From: Symbiodinium natans
Taxonomy: Eukaryota > Sar > Dinophyceae > Suessiales > Symbiodiniaceae
Assembly (NCBI GenBank): GCA_905221605.1
Contig: CAJNDS010002129.1
Coordinates: 490,501-554,500 of the forward strand
DNA length: 64,000 bases
Direction of reading: 5' to 3'
Shown here: positions 1 to 11,599 of the stretch, piece by piece
Position numbering within the stretch: position 1 is the first letter of the stretch
Layout of the letters: each line of letters begins with the position of its first letter
The notes under the pieces: model-generated
Databases searched by the model: none
The model's input: only the letters and a program-made list of their open reading frames with translations
What the model was told of the DNA's origin: nothing
Program-made: the position numbers and the translations under genes

Positions 1-1261
1 CGGAGTTCCGGGCGAGGAGAAGAGTTGAGTGTAAAATCTAGCAACCCCACACCGAGGGTGGGGAACACACCAAAGAGCAAAGAGCATGAACACGAATGCG
101 GCCTGTTCGTTGCATGCGAGGCCAGCTCTGAGCCTGGTGAGGGGGCAGTTTGGACAGCAAGTGGCCGACCTGGCGCCCCTCGGCCACAAGCATGACTCCC
201 TCGCATGCCAAGGGTTCCGGGAAGGCCTTGGTCAGCTCCAGAGGTTTATAGAAGTCCTGGGGAGGGGGGGGGGGGGGTGGCGGAATATTCTGCAAGTTGA
301 CACCTGCGATTCGAGGATGTGTTATCACATTTAGCACACTTTCCAGTACCATGGCAACCGTCAAGCACAGCCTCCACCGTGGGGAGGCATGGTGGGGCTT
401 TGCCCCGCCTTGTGCCCTCGCGCTCCGGAGCCTTTGCTCGGAGACGAACCCGATGGTAATCGTTAGTCATCCTCGCAGTAGTTGGAACGAGAGCCGATGT
501 GCACCTTGTAACTTCACAGAGTGTGCGGCTCTGACTCTACCTTTCTTTGTTGACACACGCAGAGCGAGCAGACGCAACAACCCCCGCATGGTCAAGCACA
601 CATGTCCCGACTTGGGGCAGGATCAGTTAGGGGAAGTGTAGCTACCACGAAAGCACACATCCCTCCAGAGCTGCCCCAACTACTGTAGGCAGGTGACAAC
701 CAACAACACAAAGTCATCCCTCAAACCCAGGTGTGAGGCGTCGGCCCTGCTCCCGCAGCTGAGTGATGGCCCCGTGCTGCGTCTCGCAGTGCCCTGGCGT
801 CTCAGGGTTGAGAGAAGGACTCGGGCAGGGTTCAGGGTTGTCGTGGCCAAAATATAAGATTGGCACAGAGTACGCGTCACATGTGTTTGACGATGGGCCC
901 TCAACTTAGGTTCTCGTGCTTGAAGCCGCAGTGATGGGCCTGGCTGGCGCGCGGTGGCAACTTCAAAGGGAGCACCTTGCCATCTTCAGACCTGCGTCCG
1001 CACACCAGACGCAGAAACCGTCTGCATTGGAGTTGCTCGAATGTAGCAACAATAAATAACAATTGCTTAAGAACCCCCACCCCCACCCCTTCAAAAGAAA
1101 TTAATCCTAAGCCAATCGTAGATAATGTAAACTGCACCGTGCCAGTGTGACGTGTGTGACGACAGTCAAGGCTCGAGCATCTCCGCCAGCTTGAATCTTG
1201 ACAGCACGTGGTCTCAATGCACACCCCAAGTATGTAGACCCCCAATTTACTAGACGGTATT
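1..1261. other. No gene recognised; intergenic
   Basis: I see only short open frames on both strands and none shows a family motif. A run of G (about 259-278) interrupts the region. Nothing here supports a gene. Confidence 0.5.
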
Positions 1262-1379
1262 CCTATATGTGGCTTTACGATAAGCAGGGAACCTGAATAA
1301 AAACCCCCCAAATAGTAGGGCTTGCCTTGTACTACGGAGTCAAATCAGGTATATAGAATATTGCAAACCCCATATGAGG
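1262..1379 (-). mobile_element. MITE-like element, family A, copy 1 (inverted)
   Basis: The left end CCTATATGTGGCTTTACGATA is mirrored at the right end, whose reverse complement reads CCTCATATGGGGTTTGCAATA. The reverse complement of the whole 118-bp stretch aligns with 29743-29866, sharing the core CCTACTATTTGGGG and both ends. No coding capacity is present, so it is a non-autonomous element. Family assignment to a transposase superfamily is not possible from this sequence. Confidence 0.6.
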
Positions 1380-3448
1380 ACCTGGGTTCCTGTGATTGGA
1401 GGGAGGGATGAGGTTTTTTCTGCTTCCTCAAGGCTGGGAGTGATTGCCATCCAGAGGAAAACCGTGCTTTGCACAGCCGACGTGGTGTGCCTAAGGACCT
1501 GGGTTGATCAGGGATATCAGGGGTGTGTGATGCAGTGCGTTCGGGGGAGTTCTCGCAGATGTCGCAGGACTTTTGGCAGTCTGGTGACCATTCTTCCGGA
1601 GCTATTAATCCGAGTCCTGTGCCGACACTCAGACTCAGACTTACGAGTTACAGTTACGTAGATAGTCCTCTGCCCCGAGGTGTGGTGCCATGCCGGCAAA
1701 AGCTTCAAGATGCTCTATGCCAGAAAGGACATTCCATGACAGCTGTTAGTTGAGCCTGCCCTCTGCGGTTCTGGCCGCTATGTCATCTTCGCTGTGTTAC
1801 TTTTTGAAGTGTTCTTGCTTCATTTGTTTAATTTGTGCCAGGAAATCGTTAGAGATTTACTTGGCCGATGGGAAGTTAAGTACGCGCTGCGTGCACTGTG
1901 GCCTCCAGGATGACATTGAGCTTGCGGCTGCATCGGCCCCAGGAATCCAATCGCAGCAGCTTTCTCGGGCGCAGCAAGCCCACAGTGGATCTCAGGGCAG
2001 AGTCCTGGGGATATTTAGAGGGGCAAAGGCCCTCCGTCGCCTTAGTCGCCTTGGTTTTTGAGATGCCCCAACAGCCCAGAGCAGCACGTACGCCTGGCCC
2101 TCAAAGGTTTTACGTAGCTCTAAAACCTTGATCGAAGCTTTGGCAAGACCTGCATGCTTTGGGAGCCAGGCGTGCGGCGCAGTCCTGGATCGAGCCTCTG
2201 TCCTGCTTCCGACCTGACTCCCTGGTTGAAGAGTCTTCTGGCGCAGGGAATTCTGGGCGGACGTGCTTTGTTAAATTTTGGATTTAGGTTGAGAATGAGA
2301 CTGGGCAGTGAGCCTTTCTAGCCAATGTCCTAACTCTCGGTGCAGCCTTCACTTCACTCACTGTGCAGCGTCCAAGACCTTCAGTGTCTGTGGGTTACAT
2401 TGGCTGGAATTGAAGAAGAGCATGTTTCCAAACCACGCACAGATCATCTAAAATGATTCTGGTCTCAAGTTTTTGCAGTCGAAATCTAGCATTGGGCTTC
2501 TGGGCGGCGAAGTTGCCCAAATAGGAGACTTGCTTGCCCGCCACCCTGAAGTTGAGCGCGTTTTCTGCTGTTTTTATGCTCGGTGCCATGTTCGCGCTTC
2601 TCCAGCCCAGCTTGATGTGGGAGCACAAAGCGGCTTTCCACTTCCAGTGCTGTCGAGGCGGCTGCTTGAAGTATTGAATCTCTACGCATCACAAATCTCG
2701 CAGCAAGTTGTAGACCGGAGGCTGCTTTTGCAATTGTCTTTTGTGTTGATCCCTGTCCTTGCTTGTGGCGAGTGCCTTGCAAGTGAAGAATCGGACAGCG
2801 TGGAGCACTTGAGCCGATTCACGTTTAAAACGTCAAGGTTTTGTGCTCTAGGGACCTGCCTGGGAAGCCCAACCCCTGGCAGAATCCCCTTGCGCCCGGC
2901 GGCTGCTGAGCTTCTGGGAGACGGCCCGCGTTGCACCTTGGATGCGGCGCCAAGGAGCGCTGTTGGGAGGTTGCTGGAGCTTTGAAGATTTTGGGTCTGA
3001 TTCAATGGCCGGGCTCTGCTGTCACGGACATGTGTACACTTGCGAGCTTCTGTTGAAATTCAGGAACTCCATGACCTGCTGGGAGAAGGTCACAGCCTCG
3101 ATGGCGCAGACAGCACCCTGCAAGCGGTGACAGCTGGAGAGCATGCCTATGATCCTATGATCATGAAGTGATCTGAGGCCGCTACCTCCCACCTGTGGTC
3201 TGATCATTTCGGCTGGACGTCTCTTGGCCGAATTTGGGGCACTTTCACTGCTTTCACATCCATTCAAGAAGGTGTGCCGCCTGAAAGTTGTAGGGCAAAC
3301 GCGCTGTGGGATTGGAGTTGCTTTCAGCCGCTATTTTGTGATGTTCCCTACTCTCGGAGGACATGCGTGCGGAGGCGACCGCGAGCTGAAGCTTGGAGTT
3401 CTCGAAGCATGGGAAGGACTTTGCCGAGTTCAAGTCTCTTGAGCTGAG

Positions 3449-3479
3449 TGGGGGGGGGTGGGGGGGTGGGGGGGGAGGG

Positions 3480-3515
<36 letters not shown>

Positions 3516-3571
3516 GGGGGGGGGGGGGGGGGGAGGGGGGGGGGGAGGGAGAGGGGGGGGGAGGGGGGGGG
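3449..3571. repeat. G-rich homopurine tract, about 120 bp
   Basis: Almost uninterrupted G on the + strand with a few A and T. It contains many runs of three or more G and could form several G-quadruplexes. The Pro- and Gly-rich open frames that cross it are artefacts of base composition. Its true length may be affected by sequencing error. Confidence 0.95.
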
Positions 3572-4796
3572 TTTCTCTGCACGGCCTGAAGCGTGCAGTT
3601 CCGGACCTTCGGCTCTCAGAGGATGTGACATCAGTGCATCCCTGATGCAGTGCATCCCTGATGCCTGATGCACGTGCACCGCCTGTACTGATGGAGGAGT
3701 CTTGGCTCTGGTGCAGAACCTGCCCCAGGCCCATAGTAAGTTGCAAAGCTGCTTTGCGCGATCGTGGCCAAATGGGGCATGTGCCAAGTTTCACTCTCGC
3801 ACCTGCGCACCTTGTGGTGCTGTGATGAGTGCATGTTCAGGATTATGCGTTGGATGCCTTCAGACACTTGGTGCCGCATGTCATCTCTGTCATCATCATG
3901 AATCTGGTGGCAGACGAGGATAGGCTTCAATGCTCTTTTGCATGTGGCACAGGGATGCGCCGTTTCCCCAAAGCTGCGAGAGCTTGTGGTTGATTTGTCA
4001 GGAAGAGTTTGCGAGCACTTCCCGGGCGCTTCTTGGTGATCTGCTGCAGCTGGCCTTGGATGGAGGCGCCGCGATTTTTTTGTTTGGTGTTTCTTCCAAG
4101 GAACCATGTGTTCATGTGTCAATCCGACAAAGGCTGGCCGCTGGGTGCCATCATCTGCGGGGCTTGGCAGGCCGAGCCAGATGCGAAGTGCCTGAGCTGA
4201 AAGATGGCGAGCCAGAAGCCAGGAATACCGGAATACAATACTTACCCCGAGGCTGCCACCAGTGAAGCCCGCATCAGAAACACACAGGGACCTATCATCA
4301 GATAACCTGATCCGAGAAGCCGGGGGCAGAAAAAAAGGGGTCCCGAAACATGGTGGGTTTGGGTTTTCGGGTGAGGGGTTTAGGGGTTAAGAGTTTACTT
4401 TTACGGTTATCGTGTTAAGTGTTCAGTGTTTGGAAAAAGGCACTGCAGATTCGCTGATCCCGTGGTTTTGCCGGTCAGGGTCCCTGTGTTGTCCGAACTG
4501 GTCCCATGTGTCTGCTGATGGGTCCTCTGCGCTTTTCGACCAGGTTTTCCGGTCAGGCCTTTCTCCAGGATGACACCTGCTCGCCTGCTCGTTATCAGTT
4601 TTGGAGGAACAAAGCCCTGCTTGGCTGTCATCGCTGTGCAAAAACCACCCCACATCTCACGACTCAGCAGCTTCTACCATAGCCCGTCCTGAGACCCGAA
4701 GCTTACAAGCAGACAGCCCTGTACCCTGTACCCAGGCGTGCCCTCCGCAAGGCCTGCGGTCTGGACTTGCTGATCAGGCTCCCAATGTGTGTTTGC

Positions 4797-5030
4797 ATGT
4801 GTGTATGTGTGTATGTGTGCATGTGTGTATGTGTGTATGTGTGTGTGAATGTATGAGTGTATGAGTGTATGAGTGTATGAGTGTATGAGTGTATGAGTGT
4901 ATGAGTGTATGAGTGTATGAGTGTATGAGTGTATGAGTGTATGAGTGTATGAGTGTATGAGTGTATGAGTGTATGAGTGTATGAGTGTATGAGTGTATGA
5001 GTGTATGAGTGTATGCGTGTGTGTGTGTGT
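4797..5030. repeat. TG-rich microsatellite with 20 perfect copies of GTATGAGT
   Basis: A TG/TATG microsatellite leads into 20 tandem copies of the 8-mer GTATGAGT (4851-5010), then a GTGTGCGC-type alternating purine-pyrimidine tail. The copies are identical, which points to recent expansion. Confidence 0.97.
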
Positions 5031-5918
5031 GCGCGCGTGCGTGCACGCTTGTGGGCGCGCGTGCGGGGGTTGCGGGTGGGATGCGCGGATGCCGTTGTTT
5101 GAGAGCTTTCGGGGGCGAGGGAAGCTGGACTTTCACTTGCAGTTAGTTGTGTTGAAGGTTGCGTGGCTCGGGTCCTTGCCTACAGATGGCGAGCGATTTA
5201 CTGCACCAGCATGCAGGAAAGACGTCCACCACCGCATTGAGCTACTGGCAAAGTGGCTTCGCTAAAATAGAACCAGACCATGCGCCCTCGCAGGCAGTTA
5301 GAGTAGGATCCAACCTATTGTCCAGAAAACAAAGGTGCGGACAGCCTTGACAGCCCTGCTTTGGGGCGATTGAATTGCCAAGGCAGCTCTCACTCAGCAC
5401 GGAAGAAGATGCGTCAAAAGCCGGGCCCTGAAATCTGCAGATGTTCCGTTGGAGCTTGCTCAGTCGTGGTGTGAAGCCATGTGGCCTGCTGCTACTTTCA
5501 GACTGCCGCCGCATCGCTATTTGGTGGCATGGCCCTCCCAACGCAGAGCGCTTCCTCTGCACTAAGCTTTTTTGGCAGGCTGCTGTCCGTGTTATTCGTG
5601 CTCACTTGGTTTTGTGCTCTTTTGGACTTCAGCAAGCAGGCCTTCTTGGTGCACCTGAATGTTGGGCATCACCAAAGAAACTTCTTCCGAGACTTGAACC
5701 CACCAGACACGATTCTTTCTGTTCCCAAGAGCTGTGCCTTCCCAAAAGCTGGGCCTTATGGAACTCCATTCCATGCGCAAGTTTTGGGCTGCACAAAACT
5801 GTCCTAGACTCCTAGACCCGCTCAGCGGGAATACCTCAGAAGCATGTGTCAGTCTACGTGGCGTGATGAGCTGCGTTTGGAACACAGCATAGTGACTTAG
5901 TGCAGCTTTCCGAGAGCC

Positions 5919-8198
5919 ATGGGAGAACGGGCCAAGATGGTCATGTGGATGTGTGGAGCAGTGCTCTCGGTGGTAACAGGTGCATTGTACGTGTATGAAA
6001 ACACGGTATATCTGAACGTCTTGAACCGACTGCCCACAGATTTCGCTGCGGTTGCTGCGCTGCAGACGGAGAATGCCTTCTACTACTCGTATTTCCAGGA
6101 ACTCGTCGACTGTGAGTCTTTTGCAGATGGGTTGGGCCGAATTGTTTGGGACAGGCGGACGGAGTACCCAGACACACTGAATGCCATCCGTCGGTTCAAC
6201 ATCTACCAGGAGATCCTCCTGGCGCTCGAGTTTCGGTTTTTGCGGGACTTAGGGTTGGAGCTGCCTCATCCCTTCCACTTCTTCCGGATGCACATCATAC
6301 TGTTAAATGGTTTGGGCCAGGCGACACTAGGTCTCCTGGCCGTGGAGATTTCAGGAAGCCCTCTAGCTGCAGTAGGCTGCTACTTGGCTTCTTTTCTGAA
6401 CCGGTTCCAGACGAGCCGCTTGGGAAACTATACCAGCTCGGACTTAAGAGAGCTCTGGGGTATTCCACTCCTTTGGGTGCAGTCCTACCTGGTCTGGCGC
6501 GCGCTCCTGTCATCCTACAGGTATGGGATGCTCCGAAGCCTGCGTGTGGGCTTGACGGTGGCGACGTTTGCCTTCATCGTGTCTTGGCAATTCAGTCCTT
6601 TCCTCCTGCTCTTGCAGGCCACCGCGCTTTATTTTGTGTGCATCGTTGGTGGCTACGAGAGCATCCGGCCAACCCTTGTGGAGATTCTAAACATCTACAG
6701 CTTGTCGATGGCACTGGCGGTAGGAGTACACTTCGGAAGCCCTTATTTGCTGACGTCTCCATTCTTTTTCCAGCTCGTCGCGCTGAAAGTGTCAACTTCC
6801 ATCTGCTGCTGCCGCTCGCGTGTCCACCGTGGCTGGCTGGCGTGGATGGGTCGAAGGCTGGCGCACGTCGCGGAGGGCCTCATTGCGATCGTTGTGTTCT
6901 TGCTGGTGCGCAAGGCTTTGGCACCGTTTGCAACCGCAGACACGCATGTGTACGAGATACTGTGCACAAAGGTGTCAGCAATCAATGACATGCTGCCGCA
7001 GCGTATGCAGCTCTCTGCCAGTCAACTTCCAGCTTGTGCTGAGCCGAGCTTCAATGCGAACCTATATCTCATCATGGGTGTGTTCAAACTCTTAGAGTGG
7101 TCATCCGCCGAGATTTACATCAAGACAACTGCGGCTCCGGCTGCAGCTGGTGCCTTGCTACTCATCACGCTTCGGTGTGCATCGCACTGGGTGGGTATGT
7201 CTGGAAAGGCCAAGATCGAAGATGAGCCTCCAGCAAGTGAAAAGGAAGTTGCTTCCAAGAAGAAGAAGGAGCCCAAAGCTGGCAGTGGTCGAAATGCCTC
7301 GAAGAATCAGGTGCCGCCAGCCTCCCCTGTGCAAGTCGAGGCCGAGGACGCTGCCTTGCTCTTCTTCGCAGTGCAGTTCCTGCTCTTCTTGCTCCTGGGA
7401 AGCTTGGTGAACCGGCTGCGTGTGGCTTTCGGACCACTCATGATGGTGCTCGCAGCCGCTGTGATGGGACCACGGCTTGCGCCGGTGTTTTTGCAAAATG
7501 CATTTCCGAAAGGCTTGACGTCCCTGTTCTTCTTGGGATGGCTCGCGCACATGTTCTGGATGGCGAGCATGCTTCCTTGTATCACCGAGGAGGAAGGCAT
7601 CTGCCAGCATATGGCAGACAAGTTCTCCAATGATGGGGACTTGGTAGATCTATACGACTGGATAAACGACGTCGTTCCTGCCGGAACACCTGTGCTGGCC
7701 TCCATGAACTTGGCAGGAAGCATGAGGGCATTCACACATGTACCCATGATCATTCACCCACAGTTTGAGTCGGAGAACCTCCGCAAACGAGTGCAGCGGG
7801 CGTATGAGTTGTACAACTGCGGCTCGGAGGAGTCCTTTGCGAAGACCATGGAGCAGTTGCATGCCAAGCTTGTGATCTTTGAGTACTCACGCTGCTTCTT
7901 CACTCCCTACAACCTGGATGACAAGAGAAAGAATTGCAATTCCAAGAAGCACAAAACTGAAGACCTGATGTGCATGAAGCTGCATGCGCGATCGAGGTTC
8001 TTCAAGCTGATGTTCATGAACGGAAATTATGCCGTCTTTCAACTGAGAAAGAATCCCCTGAAAGCAAATCCTGCACCTCGCGCCTCAGATGTGCAGATCT
8101 GGCTCGAAGAGGCGGACACTTGGAAGGACTACGTCCACACCTGCGAGAAGAACCAAGGTGGCGAGTCCTCTTGTATGGTTCCAGGATGTAGGTTGTAG
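5919..8198 (+). CDS. DPY19: DPY19-family protein C-mannosyltransferase (intronless)
   Basis: The predicted 759-residue ER membrane protein transfers mannose from dolichol-phosphate-mannose to tryptophan of WxxW-type sequons, as DPY19 enzymes do. Family hallmarks visible are the first membrane segment (about residues 8-26), then TENAFYYSYFQ (50-60), where Glu51 lies in the luminal loop expected to carry the catalytic acid. There follow about ten further hydrophobic segments, a Lys-rich cytosolic loop (about 430-460), and a soluble C-terminal part containing DLYDWIN, AGTPVLASMNL and a Cys-rich end. The length matches animal and plant relatives. The ATG at 5919 is used because the first membrane helix follows it at once and the frame holds no upstream family sequence. 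The gene has no introns, unlike most neighbours. TPR-coding exons follow from about 8435, so a longer spliced form cannot be excluded. Confidence 0.93.
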   Translation: MGERAKMVMWMCGAVLSVVTGALYVYENTVYLNVLNRLPTDFAAVAALQTENAFYYSYFQELVDCESFADGLGRIVWDRRTEYPDTLNAIRRFNIYQEILLALEFRFLRDLGLELPHPFHFFRMHIILLNGLGQATLGLLAVEISGSPLAAVGCYLASFLNRFQTSRLGNYTSSDLRELWGIPLLWVQSYLVWRALLSSYRYGMLRSLRVGLTVATFAFIVSWQFSPFLLLLQATALYFVCIVGGYESIRPTLVEILNIYSLSMALAVGVHFGSPYLLTSPFFFQLVALKVSTSICCCRSRVHRGWLAWMGRRLAHVAEGLIAIVVFLLVRKALAPFATADTHVYEILCTKVSAINDMLPQRMQLSASQLPACAEPSFNANLYLIMGVFKLLEWSSAEIYIKTTAAPAAAGALLLITLRCASHWVGMSGKAKIEDEPPASEKEVASKKKKEPKAGSGRNASKNQVPPASPVQVEAEDAALLFFAVQFLLFLLLGSLVNRLRVAFGPLMMVLAAAVMGPRLAPVFLQNAFPKGLTSLFFLGWLAHMFWMASMLPCITEEEGICQHMADKFSNDGDLVDLYDWINDVVPAGTPVLASMNLAGSMRAFTHVPMIIHPQFESENLRKRVQRAYELYNCGSEESFAKTMEQLHAKLVIFEYSRCFFTPYNLDDKRKNCNSKKHKTEDLMCMKLHARSRFFKLMFMNGNYAVFQLRKNPLKANPAPRASDVQIWLEEADTWKDYVHTCEKNQGGESSCMVPGCRL

Positions 8199-8434
8199 GT
8201 TGTAGGCACCCAAAGGTTTGCCCTCAACGTTTTCGAGGAGAGAGCGAAGCTAGTCTGTGCTGGCAGGCCGCCACTGCGGGCCTAGACTTATGGAAGCCGC
8301 GGCCCATTTTCATCATGGCCTAAAGAAGCCCAAGGCCCTGGGTCCAGAGTCCAGGGTTTGAGCCATTTGAGGCGATCCGTTGCACCATTCCCCCCATGAG
8401 CTCCACCCATTCCTGTCGATGGGTAGGTGGCTGC

Positions 8435-9510
8435 CGAGCTGCGGAAATGGGCCCTGAAGGTCTTTCCCGACAACGGCCCCTCGACGAAACCGCACTAAGC
8501 TCGAAGTTTGGAGTCGGAGTCAGCTCAGAAGTACCTCAGGAGAGCTTTTGTGACTTTAGAACAATGCAATGCCATGTGCCCGTGCCAGACTCCCAACCTG
8601 CTCTGCGCAGTGCAGGCTACGTCAATTTCTATCAGGCTCGCTTCTTGGATGTGGATGCCAACAGGCCACAGGAGGCGAAGGCATATTATGACAAGGCGCT
8701 CCGCAGCTTGCCGAACAACGCCGCTGGGCGTGCAGTTACCCACCCCCCCCGCACAGGACTTCACGAACATAAGATTGACATCCAGACCCACGATGAAGTC
8801 GACACAGAAGTCATGATTGGCAGTGCCTGAGGTGAAAGTGCTGACAGAGGTCATTCTCTTTTACGACTTGGCGCTCCAAGACCCCACGTTCTCGACATCT
8901 TTCGTCGAGCGCAGGTCAAGAGCAGGCCGGGCGTGGCAGTCAGGTTAGGTCGAGTTGTTGTGCCCGTGCATTATGTAGCATGGAGACTTTGTAGCGGCGA
9001 GCGATGGCCAGTGTCTGCCACTCAGCAGAAGTTGTGCTCTGAAGCGCTGAGCGGCATAAACTTTCATACTTGTCATTTGGTTTTGAGCTCGTGCTTCCAG
9101 CCTGCTTTGAATGGCAACAGCTGCCAGCCGGAACACACAGCCCCGTACCAACAGGGCCATCCTTGCACGGCATCATTCAAAACTTGCCTTTGTTTCACGC
9201 ATGCGCTGGCCCAGCCGCCTTCTCGCAAGGCAAGGCTGGTGAGAGGCCGCTGCTGAATCTGACTGGGCCAGGGGCCGGTCTCCTGATGTGCAACTCGTCT
9301 TGATATCCGGAGAGCCACAACATCAGAGGCAGCTGCTTGCAAGTTGCAGGGTTTTGAGCTCACATCGAAGCCCTATTGCAGGCGAAGCGGCGGTTCCCGC
9401 CAAAACGGGAGGCCACAAGGCATTGAGCCAGCAGCTCTGGGCCAGAGCCAGGGAACTGGCGCCTCTGAACCAGTGCGTCAAGAACAACTGGCCAATTATC
9501 CATGGTCAGG
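8435..9510 (+). CDS. Orphan TPR-repeat exons (partial gene or 3' extension)
   Basis: Several separated fragments on the + strand have tetratricopeptide character. They are ELRKWALKVFPDN near 8437-8475; a longer piece with the core RPQEAKAYYDKALRSLPNN at about 8580-8730; VILFYDLALQDPTFS near 8850; and ARARELAPLNQCVKNNW near 9450-9500. The frames differ, so introns lie between them. TPRs are the C-terminal half of TMTC proteins, but the TMTC membrane domain lies downstream, so these exons cannot be its tail. They could be the tail of the DPY19 transcript, a small TPR gene, or the remnant of a lost TMTC paralogue. Start, stop and exon borders are unresolved. Confidence 0.55.
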
Positions 9511-10969
9511 GCCAGGAAGATAGCTCCCACAAGCTGGAGTACACACCTTGGGCACGGGTGAAGATGACGCTTGCGGGTGGTGTCGGCCTTGAGATCGGCC
9601 CGCACCACCAAGCAAATGCACGGTTTCTAGGAGACGAGCCCTTCACTGTTTGGCCTCCCGCGAATAAAACTGCCTGGTAGCCATCAGAAAGAAAAAAGGA
9701 CCGTGACCGTGTGCAGAAACTGTAAGAGGGGGCGGAGGGGCTACCGGTAGTTGCTGCCAGCTTATCGTAGCGAGGCTTCTGACCATCTCTGCCCAGGTCG
9801 CGCCAGCCGCAGGAGCCGGAAACCGGGTGCCGCGCGTGCCACGCTTGATGCCACGCTTGATGGGCCGGGGAATGGTCCAGTGCCCACTGGGAGCACCTCA
9901 AGCTCCAGCAGCTCCAGCACTTGGCTCTCGGCCTCGGCGTTGGCAAGCCTGGATGCGCAGCATCCCATCTCGGTACCGACTCGCCTGGCCACTGCACCAT
10001 GCCGCAGGCCCAAGCGAGGATCCTGAGTTTCGGCCAAAACAGCAGCAGCTGAGCTTCTTTCAAGTTCTTGCAGGCCTTGCGATATCCTACGCTGACAGGG
10101 TGTAATGTGCAGGTTGGACCAGTGCTCGACTGTACCCACATGAGAAGTGGGCTACTTCCAATGTTGTCTTCCCAGTCAACAGGAGTAAACCATCCTCTGT
10201 CTTTGCCCCATACCATGCCCACACCATGCCCACATGCCGAGCACGCCGAGCTGCGGTGGCTACCACAACAAGAACCATGTGCGAGCACATCATGCATGCG
10301 GGCTTATAGGCATCCTCCTATGGCCTTCTACATCACACAGATGCACCCCATGGCAAGCATTCATCTTGACAAAGCCTCTTGGGCAGCGCATATTGTACCG
10401 GCATCTGCCAAGTCAGCGATATTGACGCAATGTTTGCACTGAACGCGCGTCAAAGCTTGCAAGCTGGCATGGCTGAAGATACCTAGCAAGAGAGCTGCAC
10501 GCAATATGCCTGCGCATAAGAAGACTGCCATCAAGACCTTGGATGAGCTATGCCGCGAGCTGAGTGCAAGCTGCACTTAAACAACCCGGCCTCAGGATGA
10601 GCTCTGGCCAAGGATGTGTGTTCTTGCTGTGTTTGTGAACATCTGCCGAGGTGAGCTCATTGCCGGCCTGAATCAGGCCATGTCCTCACAAGAGCAAGAG
10701 AGATAGGTGGATGTCGAAGTTCATGGCCAAACGGTTTACTTATAGGATTATATGCACAATTAAGTGCATCGATTTTGTGTTTGTATTCTCTCTCTTCTCT
10801 GTCGCTCCCTCCCTCTCCCTGCTTTCTCTGTCGCCATGTGCGCATACGTCGCCACAAGGCCTCTCCGGAGCTTTGGCATGAAGCTGCCGGCACCATCGAT
10901 GTGGAAGGCTCAGGGTAACAAGCGCTCATGGGGTTGCTTAGGGGAAGTTTTAATGTTTGGGCACTCTAA

Positions 10970-11017
10970 TAATTCCTAAGAAACAGCTATTTGCCAGGGT
11001 TCCAAGTTCAGTAAAGG
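10970..11017 (+). repeat. Dispersed short repeat, copy 1
   Basis: TAATTCC.AAGAAACAGCTA followed by TTTGC.AGGGTTCCAAGTTC recurs at 24998-25056 with about 90 percent identity over some 45 bp. The second copy carries about 11 extra bases in the middle. It is non-coding and looks like a fragment of a dispersed element. Confidence 0.75.
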
Positions 11018-11478
11018 TTGGGTTGAATTCACGTGGTTGCCCCGACCTGCTTGACCGCGGAGCGCAGGTGTGCCGAATAATCTCAACGACTGCCACCACT
11101 GTTGCGACATGTTGCGAATGCTACTTGTGCGCCAGAAAGGCACGGACTATTCACCCAACGTCAGCTGTGGCATGTTCACGGGCCGCGTTCTCCAGTTGCA
11201 CAAATCCGCGCGTCGCAGTTTCACGAATCCACGTGTTGCGCTTGCACGACGCAATCTTGTCCTTGAAGGGCTTTGGACCTTTGCCTATCCTATCAGATCC
11301 TAGAATTTTACGTATTGCTGGATGTAATCTATTCATATCTTGTTGCATTGCTATATGTTTCGCATTTTTATATCCTATCTGCGGTTTGGGAGGCCTTCGG
11401 CGGCGAGCGAGGGAGCTGGCGAAGCTTGGCCGGCGTGCCGAGGCACGCGCGGGGCTTCACCGGGGCTCAGAAAAGAGG

Positions 11479-11514
11479 ATTTAGGGTTTAGGGTTTAGGG
11501 TTTAGGGTTTGGGG
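11479..11514 (+). repeat. Interstitial telomere repeat (TTTAGGG)n
   Basis: Four to five tandem copies of TTTAGGG lie just upstream of the first recognised TMTC exon. It is one of more than ten such tracts in the window. Confidence 0.95.
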
Positions 11515-11599
11515 CGATTGCCCGACACACGAGATGTTGGGATGGCGGCTCATGGCGGCTCCATCCAGGCGAGGACATTCTGCAAGCCTGCTGCAAAAG

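Larger units (their letters stand above)
1380..5918. other. No gene recognised; low-complexity and repeat-rich
   Basis: The longest open frame (2473-2985, 170 codons, +) has no recognisable domain. It may be chance or a decayed retroelement piece. The stretch also holds a G-rich tract (3449-3571), an 8-bp tandem repeat (4851-5010) and degenerate TTTAGGG-like sequence near 4350-4400. I see nothing that can be read as an exon chain. Confidence 0.45.

Noticed and set aside
2473-2985. 170-codon frame with CGECLASEESDSVEHL, weakly like the Cys/His tail of LINE reverse transcriptases
   Set aside because: The resemblance is a handful of residues, no catalytic motif is nearby, and the frame could be chance. 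I could not support a retroelement call.
3254-3794. Pro-rich and Gly-rich frames across the G tract
   Set aside because: They are translations of poly-G or poly-C, with no unique sequence supporting a protein.
4225-4300. AATACTTACCCCGAGG resembling the 5' end of U1 snRNA
   Set aside because: The 5' end of U1 is the complement of a normal 5' splice site, so the match may be chance. No stem-loop II or Sm site could be found downstream.
9506-10297. 263-codon open frame on the minus strand
   Set aside because: Long but without any domain, antisense to TPR-like sequence, and rich in Trp, Ser and His from composition. Probably chance in GC-rich DNA.
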